A stretch of DNA of 64,000 bases from Gluconobacter potus. Lineage in GTDB: Bacteria > Pseudomonadota > Alphaproteobacteria > Acetobacterales > Acetobacteraceae. How positions within the stretch are numbered: the first letter of the stretch is position 1; each line of letters starts with the position of its first letter. A model generated the notes under the pieces. The model ran no database searches, had not been told where the DNA came from, and saw only the letters and a list, made by a program, of their open reading frames with translations. The DNA is taken from contig NZ_JABCQF010000008.1 in assembly GCF_015244705.1 (NCBI RefSeq), positions 42,065-106,064 of the forward strand, read 5' to 3'. This document shows positions 22,071 through 31,703 of this stretch, piece by piece. Position numbers and translations under genes: made by a program.

Positions 22071-23873
22071 CTATTCTGCTGCGGGCGGGACCATCGAGAC
22101 CATGTAATCCCCCGGCTGGGGCACGGCTTTGTCATTGTCTTCGGCCGAACGGATCAGGATGTTTCCGTCACGCCGCACGACAAGAATGTCGAGCCTGTTC
22201 TCATCCGTCCCGAAAGTCGGCGCGCTTTCTTCCGTGGCTTCCACTGCCACGAAGCGCCACCCCTGTTCGAACAGCGTATCGAACAGGGTGTAATTCCAGG
22301 CGGGTTCACCCAGAACCTTGCCCCGCGCATCGCGTGAGAGGCCGTGATAGAAATCCAGCCGCGCCACGCCAGGGCTGATCTGATAGACGCGCTGCCGCCC
22401 CATGGTCGGGGCCAGATGTCCACACACCATCCCGTTATAGATGCCGTCACCCGTCGTCGCGATCAGATAGTCCGCAGGGCGTTCCTCAAAGGATTCCTGT
22501 CCGTGCTGGGACAGGAGTTCCGCCCGCAGGACGGGAATATCCTGCCGTGTCGCCGGCATAAGCGCACTGGAGCGGTTGTCCACCAGAAGCACGGGCACGC
22601 CGGCTCTGCGCAGGCAGGATGCAAAATTGATGGACCACGGGCTTGCCCCTAGAATCGCAATCGCCGGATCGTTGGACAGCGTAAGTTTCAGCATCCGGGC
22701 GATCGGCCCGAGCGAAAATCCATGCAGGATCATCGTGACCGCAATCACGGCGAACACCGCCGGCATGATGAGATCGGCGGACTGATAGCCCGCTTCCTTG
22801 AGGCTGATCCCCGCCTCACCGGCCACAGCCGCCGCCACGATACCGCGTGGCGCGATCCAGCCGACAAACAGCTTTTCCTTCCAGGGCATGCTCGTCCCCA
22901 GCGTGGACAGGAAAATGCCCAGTGGCCTCACGACGAACAGGACCACGACCGTCAGCGCAAAAATCGGAATGGAAAGTCGGGCCAGAACATCGCGGTGCAG
23001 ATCGGCCGTCAGCATGATGAACAGTACGGACACGACCAGAACCACGAGTGATTCCTTCATGCGTCGCAGTTCCGTGACACCAGGGATCTGAAGATTCGCC
23101 AGAGCCATGCCGAAGATCGTGACCGCCATCAGCCCCGCGCCGCCCATCTCCAGATTGCACAGCGAAAAGATCACCAGCGCCATTGAGATTAGCATCGGGG
23201 TCTTGAGGATTTCCGGCATCAGATCGCGCGTGAAGAGATAGCGGATCAGATAGGCCGGCAGGATGCCCGCTGACAGCGAAACCGCAATCGCCCCCAGCAG
23301 ATCCGGCAGCGTATGCGTGAAGAACACATCTGCATGAACGTCCACATGCAGCATCATGAGTTGAAGGACGACGGCTGCCAGAATCGCGCCCAGAGGATCG
23401 TTGACGATGGCTTCCCAGCGCAGGAACGCCGCCACGCGCGGCTGAAGCTTGGCACTGCGCAGCAGCGGCAGAACCACCGTCGGCCCCGTCACAACGACGA
23501 TCGCCCCGAACAGCATGGATGTGCCCCATTCCAGGTGCGCCACATAATGTGCCGCCAGGGAACCCAGAACCCAGTTGATCGGCAATGCAAGCATCGTCAG
23601 GCGTGCAACGCCTTCCCCCGCCTCGCGCAACTGGCGGAAATCCAGCGCCATGCCGCCTTCGAACACCACGAGCGCCACGAGCAGCGACACGAGAGGCCGG
23701 AACATCCACCCCATCGTCTCCGATGGATGAAGAATACCAAGCCCGGGCCCGAAGATCAGACCAAGCGAAAACAGAAGGACAATAGCCGGAAGCCGGAATC
23801 GCCAGGCGACCCACTGGGCCAGCATCCCCGCTCCGAAAGTCGAGGCAATGCCGATAAGAATGTCATATTGCAT
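22071..23873 (-). CDS. Cation:proton antiporter (CPA family) with C-terminal nucleotide-binding-like domain
   Basis: 600 residues. Residues 1-400 form about 12 membrane helices of the Na+/H+ exchanger fold with LGLIFGPGLGIL, VVFEGGMALDF, the VTGPTVVLPLLR motif and the ion-site Asn-Asp in EAIVNDPLGAI (CPA1-type ND). The C-terminal third resembles a TrkA-N/RCK-like Rossmann fold (IAILGASPWSINFASCL, VPVLLVDNRSSAL), likely regulating transport by ligand binding. Transports Na+ or K+ against H+; ion specificity cannot be read. Convergent with the YkuD gene, 7 bp apart. Confidence 0.88.
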   Translation of the reverse strand: MQYDILIGIASTFGAGMLAQWVAWRFRLPAIVLLFSLGLIFGPGLGILHPSETMGWMFRPLVSLLVALVVFEGGMALDFRQLREAGEGVARLTMLALPINWVLGSLAAHYVAHLEWGTSMLFGAIVVVTGPTVVLPLLRSAKLQPRVAAFLRWEAIVNDPLGAILAAVVLQLMMLHVDVHADVFFTHTLPDLLGAIAVSLSAGILPAYLIRYLFTRDLMPEILKTPMLISMALVIFSLCNLEMGGAGLMAVTIFGMALANLQIPGVTELRRMKESLVVLVVSVLFIMLTADLHRDVLARLSIPIFALTVVVLFVVRPLGIFLSTLGTSMPWKEKLFVGWIAPRGIVAAAVAGEAGISLKEAGYQSADLIMPAVFAVIAVTMILHGFSLGPIARMLKLTLSNDPAIAILGASPWSINFASCLRRAGVPVLLVDNRSSALMPATRQDIPVLRAELLSQHGQESFEERPADYLIATTGDGIYNGMVCGHLAPTMGRQRVYQISPGVARLDFYHGLSRDARGKVLGEPAWNYTLFDTLFEQGWRFVAVEATEESAPTFGTDENRLDILVVRRDGNILIRSAEDNDKAVPQPGDYMVSMVPPAAE

Positions 23874-23965
23874 GGATGTTCGGGACGGGCTCCGCGTTAT
23901 GGATACGAAGCGGTATCATATCCCGGATCAGCCAATGCACCTAAAATATGGAATAATGTTCCGTT

Positions 23966-24490
23966 ATGACGCTCCCGCCATCCCAGCCCGACACGGACCT
24001 CCTGATCCGTCCCGCCCAGTCGCTGGACCGTGAAGGAATCTGGCGTCTTCTGTCTCCCGTCCTGCGCAAGGCTGAAACCTACGCGCTGCCCCGTCACTGG
24101 GGACGGCGGCAGGCACTGGCGTACTGGATGGATGTGGAGCATCGCGTCTATGTCGCGCAGACCCGTGACCATGAGATCGTCGGGACATTCTATCTTCAGG
24201 CCAATCAGAAAGGCGGTGGCGCGCATATCGCCAATGCCGGTTTCGTTGCCCGGTCCGGCTTTGGCGCGGGCCGCCTCATGGCCGAACATGCTCTGGCGGA
24301 AGCCACGAAACTCGGCTTCCGCGCCATGCAGTTCAATTTCGTCGTCAGCACAAACCTGCGGGCCATAGCCCTGTGGAAATCATTGGGCTTCCGGGTGATC
24401 GGCACGCTCCCCGGAGCATTCGACCACCCGTCCCAAGGCTATGTGGACGCTCTGGTTATGTGGAAGGACCTTCTGCCACAGGCGTCGTAA
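23966..24490 (+). CDS. GNAT-family N-acetyltransferase
   Basis: 174 residues. The GNAT fold is clear: LLIRPAQSLDREGIWRLL start, V-A-Q-T-R-D-HEIVGTFYLQ beta strands, the acetyl-CoA loop VARSGFGAGRLMAEHAL (R-x-x-G-x-G/A), and the C-terminal NLRAIALWKSLGFRVIGTLP. Acceptor substrate unknown. An AATAAT sequence only ~10 nt before the ATG suggests a very short leader or leaderless message. The 3' end overlaps the convergent rRNA methyltransferase by 35 bp. Confidence 0.88.
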   Translation: MTLPPSQPDTDLLIRPAQSLDREGIWRLLSPVLRKAETYALPRHWGRRQALAYWMDVEHRVYVAQTRDHEIVGTFYLQANQKGGGAHIANAGFVARSGFGAGRLMAEHALAEATKLGFRAMQFNFVVSTNLRAIALWKSLGFRVIGTLPGAFDHPSQGYVDALVMWKDLLPQAS

Positions 24491-25829
24491 CAGCGGCTTC
24501 AGTCGTTTCGGTCGTCTCTTCAGGCTTCACATCCGTCACGACCCGTTCCAGCACACAGGCAAAGAACCCATCGGTTCCGTCCCGCAGTGGCGTCAGAGAA
24601 AACTGTGCCTTGTTTCGCAGCTCGGCAGGCAGAAGTTCAGACATTTGCTCCTTTGGCAGGCGCACGAAATCCGTGCGACGCTTGAGGAAGGCATCGATCT
24701 GCTGCCCGTTCTCGCACGCCAGAAGCGAACAGGTCGCATAGATCATGCGCCCACCCGGCTTCACCAAAGATGCTGCACGATCAAGGATCTGCGCCTGTTT
24801 GATGACAAGTTCCTGAATGTCTTCCGGGGTCAGGCGCAGCCGTGCATCCGGGTTCCGGCGCCAGGTTCCTGTTCCCGAGCACGGCGCATCGACCAGCACC
24901 CGGTCGAAGCTGCCTGCCCGACGCTTGGCCCATTTGTCCCCCGACACCAGAAGATGCCGCTCGACGTTATGAACGCCTGCCCGACGCAGCCGCTTCACTG
25001 CTCCGTCCAGACGTTTCTCATGCACGTCACAGGCCACGATATGCCCGCGGTTCTCCATGGTCATCGCCAGTGCCAGCGTCTTGCCGCCCGCACCCGCGCA
25101 GTAATCCAGAACCCGGTGCTCGCCGCGCGCATCTGCGGCCGCAACCACAAGCTGACTGCCCTCGTCCTGGATTTCGACCAGCCCATCCTTAAACGCCTGC
25201 GTCGCCGTGACCGGCTGGCGCCCGTCAAGCCGCAGCCCCCAGGGCGAGAGCTTCGTCGGTTCTGCCTGAAGCGATTCGCGGCGAAGCTCGCGGATGGCCG
25301 CCTCACGGCTTCCCTTCAGCAGATTGACGCGCAGATCGAGCGTCGGCGTTCCGAGCATGGCTTCCATCTCGTCCGGAAGCCGGTTGCCGAACGTCTCGCG
25401 CAGGGCACTGTCCAGCCAGTCCGGATATTCAAGCCGTACGGCGATAGGCTGCTTCTGGGTGGAAAGTTCTTTTCCTTCCAGACCTTTAAGCGCCATATCT
25501 TCACGTGACGTCAGAGGCTTCTGCGCATAACGCTCGCCACTGAACAGCTTGCGGACGTTCTCCATCGTTTCTCCACCAAGGAGAAGCGATGCCGAGCACA
25601 GCAGGCGTGGGGAAATGTCGCCGGAAATATCCTTAAGATGCCATTGCAGCCGTCTCCAGCCCCGCAGGACATCCCAGACGATTGTGGAAATGGCTCGCCG
25701 GTCACCGCCACCGATATAACGGCGCTCGCGGAAAAAGGCGTTGGCTGTGGCGTCGGCTGGACGGCGGGGCGCGTTCTGGATCGCACAGAGCAGATCGATG
25801 GCGCCTGAAAGACGGGCTGCGGGGGTCAT
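24456..25829 (-). CDS. RsmB-type rRNA (cytosine-C5) methyltransferase
   Basis: About 457 residues. An N-terminal NusB-like helical part (1-150) precedes the Rossmann SAM domain: VEIQDEGSQLVVAAAD, YCAGAGGKTLALA (SAM loop), DVHEKRLDGAV, and the two active-site Cys motifs VDAPCSGTGTWRRNP and IYATCSLLACENG. This is the Sun/RsmB (16S m5C967) lineage, though some paralogues act on other RNAs. The ATG at 25829 was chosen over a TTG at 25859. Downstream of guaB on the same strand, 57 bp away. Confidence 0.9.
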   Translation of the reverse strand: MTPAARLSGAIDLLCAIQNAPRRPADATANAFFRERRYIGGGDRRAISTIVWDVLRGWRRLQWHLKDISGDISPRLLCSASLLLGGETMENVRKLFSGERYAQKPLTSREDMALKGLEGKELSTQKQPIAVRLEYPDWLDSALRETFGNRLPDEMEAMLGTPTLDLRVNLLKGSREAAIRELRRESLQAEPTKLSPWGLRLDGRQPVTATQAFKDGLVEIQDEGSQLVVAAADARGEHRVLDYCAGAGGKTLALAMTMENRGHIVACDVHEKRLDGAVKRLRRAGVHNVERHLLVSGDKWAKRRAGSFDRVLVDAPCSGTGTWRRNPDARLRLTPEDIQELVIKQAQILDRAASLVKPGGRMIYATCSLLACENGQQIDAFLKRRTDFVRLPKEQMSELLPAELRNKAQFSLTPLRDGTDGFFACVLERVVTDVKPEETTETTEAAVTTPVAEGPST

Positions 25830-25851
25830 AGCGCCCCCGTAGCCCGTTTGG

Positions 25852-25868
25852 CCTCTCAATGCGAGAGG
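25852..25868. other. Small hairpin between guaB and the rRNA methyltransferase gene
   Basis: CCTCTC / GAGAGG with a 5-nt loop just upstream of the methyltransferase start. No U-tract follows in the minus direction, so it may attenuate or process a shared transcript; weak evidence. Confidence 0.3.
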
Positions 25869-25885
25869 CTTTGATGCGGGGACGT

Positions 25886-27394
<1,509 letters not shown>

Positions 27395-27529
27395 TTACGT
27401 CATGCGTCGTGACGACGCGATGTGTGTGAACCGGAGACCAAGAGGCCGTCCGGCCGTTGGCGGGTCCTCATAGAGCACTTTACCCCCTGAGGGGAAGTCT
27501 CTTTTTTGCGGTATTTTCTGAGGATTTCT

Positions 27530-27603
27530 TGGCTGGGAGACCTGGATTCGAACCAGGGCTGACCGGGTCAGAGCCGGTAGTTCTACCGCTAAACTATCTC
27601 CCA
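27530..27603 (-). tRNA. tRNA-Gln (anticodon CTG)
   Basis: The minus strand folds as a cloverleaf with acceptor TGGGAGA/TCTCCCA, D arm, and anticodon stem CCGG/CCGG with loop CTCTGAC (anticodon CTG). The T arm has GGTTCGAATCC, discriminator G, and CCA encoded in the gene. Acceptor position 1 is U, as in tRNA-Gln. Confidence 0.95.
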
Positions 27604-27761
27604 AGCGGTGAGGGGGTGTTTATCAATCGCTCCGGGACGGCGCAAGGGGGCGATAGACATTTTTTTCAGAAAAACTGATATTTTTCTTGCGACTAGGGTC
27701 CCGCGCACCCCATGCTGCTTTTCCAAGGTCCCAGATCACGGGCAAGCGGGAGCCGAAACAC

Positions 27762-28883
27762 ATGATGAGGTATGGAACGGATCACAACCTGTCAGGCCCC
27801 GCGCCTGTGCATGCGTCTGCCAGACGCACGGGTCCGTTCTTTGGTGCCATCGACCTCGGTACCAACAACTGCCGCCTCATGATTGCAGCAGGCACCCCCA
27901 ACGGTTTTCGTGTGGTGGACAGCTTCAACCGCTCAGTCCGTCTGGGTGAAGGGCTGCGCGCCAGTGGCCGTCTTGCCGAAGAGTCCATGAAGCGTGCGCT
28001 CGATGCCCTCCGCATTTGTGCGGAACGCATGAAGCAGTGGCCGCTCGTTCATGTCCGCGCCGTCGCGACCGAAGCGTGCCGTCAGGCTGCCAACGGTCGC
28101 GAGTTCCTGGCGCGCGTACAGCATGAGACAGGTCTGACCATCGATATCATCACGGCCCGTGAAGAAGCGGAGCTGGCGCTTGAAAGCTGCTCTCCCCTCT
28201 TCCGGCAGCCGGAGCACAAGCCCGTCCAGGCGGATCGTGGGGTCCTTTTCGATATCGGGGGTGGCTCTACCGAGGTCGCCTGGGTCCGGATCGATCCGGA
28301 GCGTCAGACCCAGACCCTGATCGGCACGACAAGCGTCCCCGTTGGCGTGATTACCCTTCAGGAAATGTTCGGTGAAGGACATGGCTCCTCTTATGAGACG
28401 ATGGTCAGTCACGTTCAGGACTATCTGAAGGACTTCGAGACCGTGCATCGTATCCGGCGTGAGGTAACGCTCGGCAAAACACGGCTGATCGGTACCTCCG
28501 GAACCGTGACGACGCTCGCCGGGGTGGCGCTCTCCCTGCCCCGCTACAACCGCGCGGCGATTGATGGGCTGACATTGCCTGGCCCAAGCATGGTGGATGC
28601 CATCGGCAGCCTGCGCCGTCTGGATCGTGACGAACTGGCGGAGCATCCCTGCGTGGGGGCGGAGCGCATGAAATTCGTTCTGCCGGGCTGTGCAATCTTC
28701 GAAGCGATCCACCGCCTGTGGCCGGTTGAGGACGTAACGATTGCGGACCGGGGGTTGCGCGACGGGATGTTGCTGCGTATGGCCCGCGATCACGGTCAGC
28801 GTTCCGGCAAGGGGCGCAGCACGACCAGTCGCCATGCCACGCCCCGGTCACGGGGCCCATTCGGGACATACGCCACGATATGA
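27762..28883 (+). CDS. Ppx/GppA-family exopolyphosphatase
   Basis: About 373 residues, an actin-like phosphatase of the Ppx/GppA family that hydrolyses polyphosphate and/or pppGpp. Motifs: GAIDLGTNNCRLMIA (phosphate 1 loop), VATEACRQAANG, ITAREEAELALE, VLFDIGGGSTEVAW, LIGTSGTVTTLAGV and TIADRGLRDGMLLRMA. It is the shorter form lacking the C-terminal HD-like extension of E. coli Ppx. Start at 27762 (or 27765) follows a GGGAG; an earlier in-frame ATG at 27687 adds unlikely residues. ATGA overlap couples it to rlmE, a pairing conserved in alphaproteobacteria. Confidence 0.92.
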   Translation: MMRYGTDHNLSGPAPVHASARRTGPFFGAIDLGTNNCRLMIAAGTPNGFRVVDSFNRSVRLGEGLRASGRLAEESMKRALDALRICAERMKQWPLVHVRAVATEACRQAANGREFLARVQHETGLTIDIITAREEAELALESCSPLFRQPEHKPVQADRGVLFDIGGGSTEVAWVRIDPERQTQTLIGTTSVPVGVITLQEMFGEGHGSSYETMVSHVQDYLKDFETVHRIRREVTLGKTRLIGTSGTVTTLAGVALSLPRYNRAAIDGLTLPGPSMVDAIGSLRRLDRDELAEHPCVGAERMKFVLPGCAIFEAIHRLWPVEDVTIADRGLRDGMLLRMARDHGQRSGKGRSTTSRHATPRSRGPFGTYATI

Positions 28884-29686
28884 AGCCGCCAAGATCCCGC
28901 TCCGGTTCCAGCAAGGACACGGGACCGAAGCGTATTCCGGGCAAGGCCCTGAAAAGCGCCTCCAACCCCGGTGAAAACGACGCAACACTTGATTCCGCAA
29001 CTGCCCGCACGGCCCGCAACAAGACCGTATCGCTCCGTACGGCCCGTGGGCGCACCACGGCCCAGCAGCGCTGGCTGAATCGTCAGTTGAACGATCCCTA
29101 TGTCGCAGCCGCCCGCAAGCAGGGCTGGCGTTCGCGTGCTGCCTTCAAGCTGATTGAAATCGACGACCGATTTAAACTGATCGGGGAAGGTACGCGGATC
29201 ATCGATCTGGGCGCTGCTCCCGGTGGCTGGACCCAGGTCGCGGTCAAGCGTGGCGCGAAGCATGTTGTGGGGCTGGATCTGCTTCCGGTCGATCCTGTTG
29301 CCGGTGCGGAAATCATCGAAGGGGACTTCACGGACCCCGAGATGCCGGATCGCCTGAAGGATATGCTGGGTGGCCCTGCCGATCTCGTCATGTCCGATAT
29401 GGCGCCGAACACGACGGGTCATGCCGCAACCGACCACATGCGGATCATGGGTCTCGCGGAAGGTGCGCTTGATTTTGCCTTTCAGGTCTTAGCTGAAGGA
29501 GGAAGCTTCATCGCCAAGGTGTTCCAGGGCGGCTCGGAAAAGGACATGCTGGCACTGATGAAAACGGCGTTTTCCAGCGTCAAGCACGTCAAACCCCCGG
29601 CATCGCGCAAGGAATCCAGCGAGCTTTATGTCATTGCAACGGGTTTTCGCCCGGAGCGTCTGCCTGAAAGCAGCAAGGGTGCCTGA
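28880..29686 (+). CDS. rlmE: 23S rRNA (uridine-2'-O)-methyltransferase RlmE/FtsJ
   Basis: 268 residues. It methylates U2552 of 23S rRNA. A basic, likely disordered N-terminal extension (~60 residues, Lys/Arg/Ser rich) precedes the FtsJ fold. Visible are SRAAFKLIEIDDRF (K of the K-D-K-E tetrad), IDLGAAPGGWTQVA (SAM), VMSDMAPNTTGHAATDH (D), FIAKVFQGG (K) and KESSELYVIATGF (E). Coupled to the Ppx/GppA gene. Confidence 0.95.
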   Translation: MKPPRSRSGSSKDTGPKRIPGKALKSASNPGENDATLDSATARTARNKTVSLRTARGRTTAQQRWLNRQLNDPYVAAARKQGWRSRAAFKLIEIDDRFKLIGEGTRIIDLGAAPGGWTQVAVKRGAKHVVGLDLLPVDPVAGAEIIEGDFTDPEMPDRLKDMLGGPADLVMSDMAPNTTGHAATDHMRIMGLAEGALDFAFQVLAEGGSFIAKVFQGGSEKDMLALMKTAFSSVKHVKPPASRKESSELYVIATGFRPERLPESSKGA

Positions 29687-29741
29687 GGGCAGCAGATACC
29701 ACCATCCCGCATAGATTTTTTCGGAAGAATAACCCGTCTCG

Positions 29742-31103
29742 ATGCTTGCCAGCCTGCTCGTTATTCTTCTGTATCTTTGCTTTCTGCCCGTTATCTCCCT
29801 TGTGCTGGCCCGGCAGCCTCACAAGGATCTCCCGCCTTGGGCAATCTGCCTCTCGCTGGTCGCGACCGAAACGTCGACCCTGACCATCGTCAGTGTCCCA
29901 GGCGTGGCTTACCTCAAGGGTTATGTTTTTGTCGGGCTGGCCATTGGATACCTGATTGGCCGCACGGCGGTCGCAATCTGGTTTCTGCCGCTGCATGAAC
30001 GCGGCGCGACATCCATCTATCGCTATATCGGCCAGAGATTTGGCACAAAACTGCAGAAGCTCCTCTCCGGCACCTTTCTGATCACCCGCCTCGTCGCCGA
30101 GGGGGTTCGCCTCTATGCCGGAATGCTTCCCGTCTCGATGCTGTTTGCCAGCATGGGCTATCCTGTCTCGGACCTGCTTCTTCTATTTCTGATCGTTCTG
30201 CTGACGCTGGCCTATACGATCGCGGGTGGCCTGAAAGCCGTTGTCTGGTCTGACAGTCTTCAGCTTGGACTGTATCTGGGCGGAAGTATTGCCTGTCTTG
30301 TCGTGATCTGGTGCCGCGCGGGGGCAGTTCCCTTTCACTGGGCCCCTGTCTTCAGTCACGGTCTGCCCGCTTTTACAGATCCGTTTTCCATTGCCGGCGC
30401 TGTCATCGGCGGGGCCATCCTGGCTCTGGCTTCGCACGGGACCGATCAGTTGATGCTGCAACGTTGTCTAGCGGCGAAGACGCTCAATGGTGCGCGCGGG
30501 GCGATGATCGGCAGTGTTTTCGTTGTGGGAGGGCTTTTTGCCCTGCTTTCCTGCATCGGTGTGGCGCTACGTGATCTGATGCCGGCTCAGGGTGCCCGGC
30601 CCGACGTACTGTTCCCGCATTTCATCCTGACCCTGCCGCCCGTGTTAAGCGGTCTCATGATCGCAGGCATACTCGCCGCGACCATGGGATCCCTGTCCAG
30701 CGCCATGAATGCCATGGCGGCCGCAACCCGGGCAGACTTTATGCCGCACGGCCCGTTCTCCCTAAGGAGTCTGACGGCGCTCTGGGCTTTTCTTCTCGTT
30801 CTGACCGCGCTGCTGTTTTCGCGCCCGAGCGGTTCGGCTGTCGTTTTCGGCCTCTCCATCGCGTCTTACAGCTATGGCGCCACGCTCGGAGTGTTTCTGC
30901 TGGCCATGATCGGCCATTCCCGGGATGAACGGGCTGCGATTGCCGGTTTCATATCCGCGGTGATCGTGCTGGCCCTCGTCTCGCTCGTCAGGATCGAGGG
31001 GCATCCCATTGCCTTCCCGTGGCTCGTTCCGATCGGTGTCGCGGCCACGTTTGCCGGTGCCGGGACCTTCTCAGGCCTGAGGCGGATTGGCCTGCAGGAA
31101 TGA
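29742..31103 (+). CDS. Sodium:solute symporter (SSS family)
   Basis: 453 residues with about 12 membrane helices. Family signature: ERGATSIYRYIGQRFG, ITRLVAEGVRLYAG, IAGGLKAVVWSDSLQL, ASHGTDQLMLQRCLAA and GILAATMGSLSSAMNAMAAA with the Na2-site Ser-Ser. Shorter than many SSS proteins (usually ~500). Substrate unknown; candidates include amino acids, sugars and monocarboxylates. Its end overlaps the convergent hpnG gene by 33 bp. Confidence 0.9.
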   Translation: MLASLLVILLYLCFLPVISLVLARQPHKDLPPWAICLSLVATETSTLTIVSVPGVAYLKGYVFVGLAIGYLIGRTAVAIWFLPLHERGATSIYRYIGQRFGTKLQKLLSGTFLITRLVAEGVRLYAGMLPVSMLFASMGYPVSDLLLLFLIVLLTLAYTIAGGLKAVVWSDSLQLGLYLGGSIACLVVIWCRAGAVPFHWAPVFSHGLPAFTDPFSIAGAVIGGAILALASHGTDQLMLQRCLAAKTLNGARGAMIGSVFVVGGLFALLSCIGVALRDLMPAQGARPDVLFPHFILTLPPVLSGLMIAGILAATMGSLSSAMNAMAAATRADFMPHGPFSLRSLTALWAFLLVLTALLFSRPSGSAVVFGLSIASYSYGATLGVFLLAMIGHSRDERAAIAGFISAVIVLALVSLVRIEGHPIAFPWLVPIGVAATFAGAGTFSGLRRIGLQE

Positions 31104-31703
31104 AGCCATGGAACGCTGTGCAATGGCCGCTTCCCGGCCCAGACGGATCAGGCCGCCGATCTGCAGTGGATGTCGCAGCAGGGAACCCAGCAGGCCCGGT
31201 ACATACACGGCCCCGTCTTTGACGCTGGTCTTGACCGCAGGCGGAAGGTCCCGCGTCGCATCGTCACACACCACCCGCAGAACGGCAAAAGGTACGCCTG
31301 CATCGGCAACAACGCCGCTTTCCATGTCCACCGCCAGGCATTTCGTCTGCGAAAAATACCAGGCTTTTTCCAGACCCAGTTCCACCAGCACATCGCTGTG
31401 CAGGATGCCCCCGCGTCGCGCATAGGCCGAGCCGAACATTTCGCTTAGATGCGGATCGCAGGAAATATCCCTGTCCTGGTAGCGGACATGGTCCGCCACG
31501 ATGACTGTTCCAGGTGCGACGTCTGTTGAGAGGCTTCCCGCACATCCGAAAGACAGGAGTTCCGTTGCGCCTGCCTTGAGCAGACGTTCCACCCCCCTGC
31601 GCGCACCTTCCGGCGTGGCATTGCTCAATGCCACGGGAGCATTCGGCAGGAAGCGCCGGATCAGACGGGCTTCCTGTTTCAGACCTGCGAGAATACCAAG
31701 CAT
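31071..31703 (-). CDS. hpnG: Hopanoid-associated phosphorylase (adenosylhopane nucleosidase) HpnG
   Basis: 210 residues of the purine-nucleoside phosphorylase fold. The N-terminal MLGILAGLKQEARLIRRF, LLSFGCAGSLSTDVAPGTV, AVDMESGVVADAG (active-site Met-Glu) and RVVCDDATRDLP are visible. HpnG removes adenine from adenosylhopane to give ribosylhopane in hopanoid side-chain synthesis. The start codon shares one base with the shc stop (TGATG), so it is coupled to shc. No hpnH (the radical-SAM adenosyl step before it) is in this window. Confidence 0.88.
   Translation of the reverse strand: MLGILAGLKQEARLIRRFLPNAPVALSNATPEGARRGVERLLKAGATELLSFGCAGSLSTDVAPGTVIVADHVRYQDRDISCDPHLSEMFGSAYARRGGILHSDVLVELGLEKAWYFSQTKCLAVDMESGVVADAGVPFAVLRVVCDDATRDLPPAVKTSVKDGAVYVPGLLGSLLRHPLQIGGLIRLGREAAIAQRSMASFLQANPPQA

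Noticed and set aside
27481..27520. CCCCTGAGGGG and T-run near tRNA-Gln as a terminator
   Set aside because: Stem of only four pairs and the T-run is 7 nt away and on the strand opposite to the tRNA.
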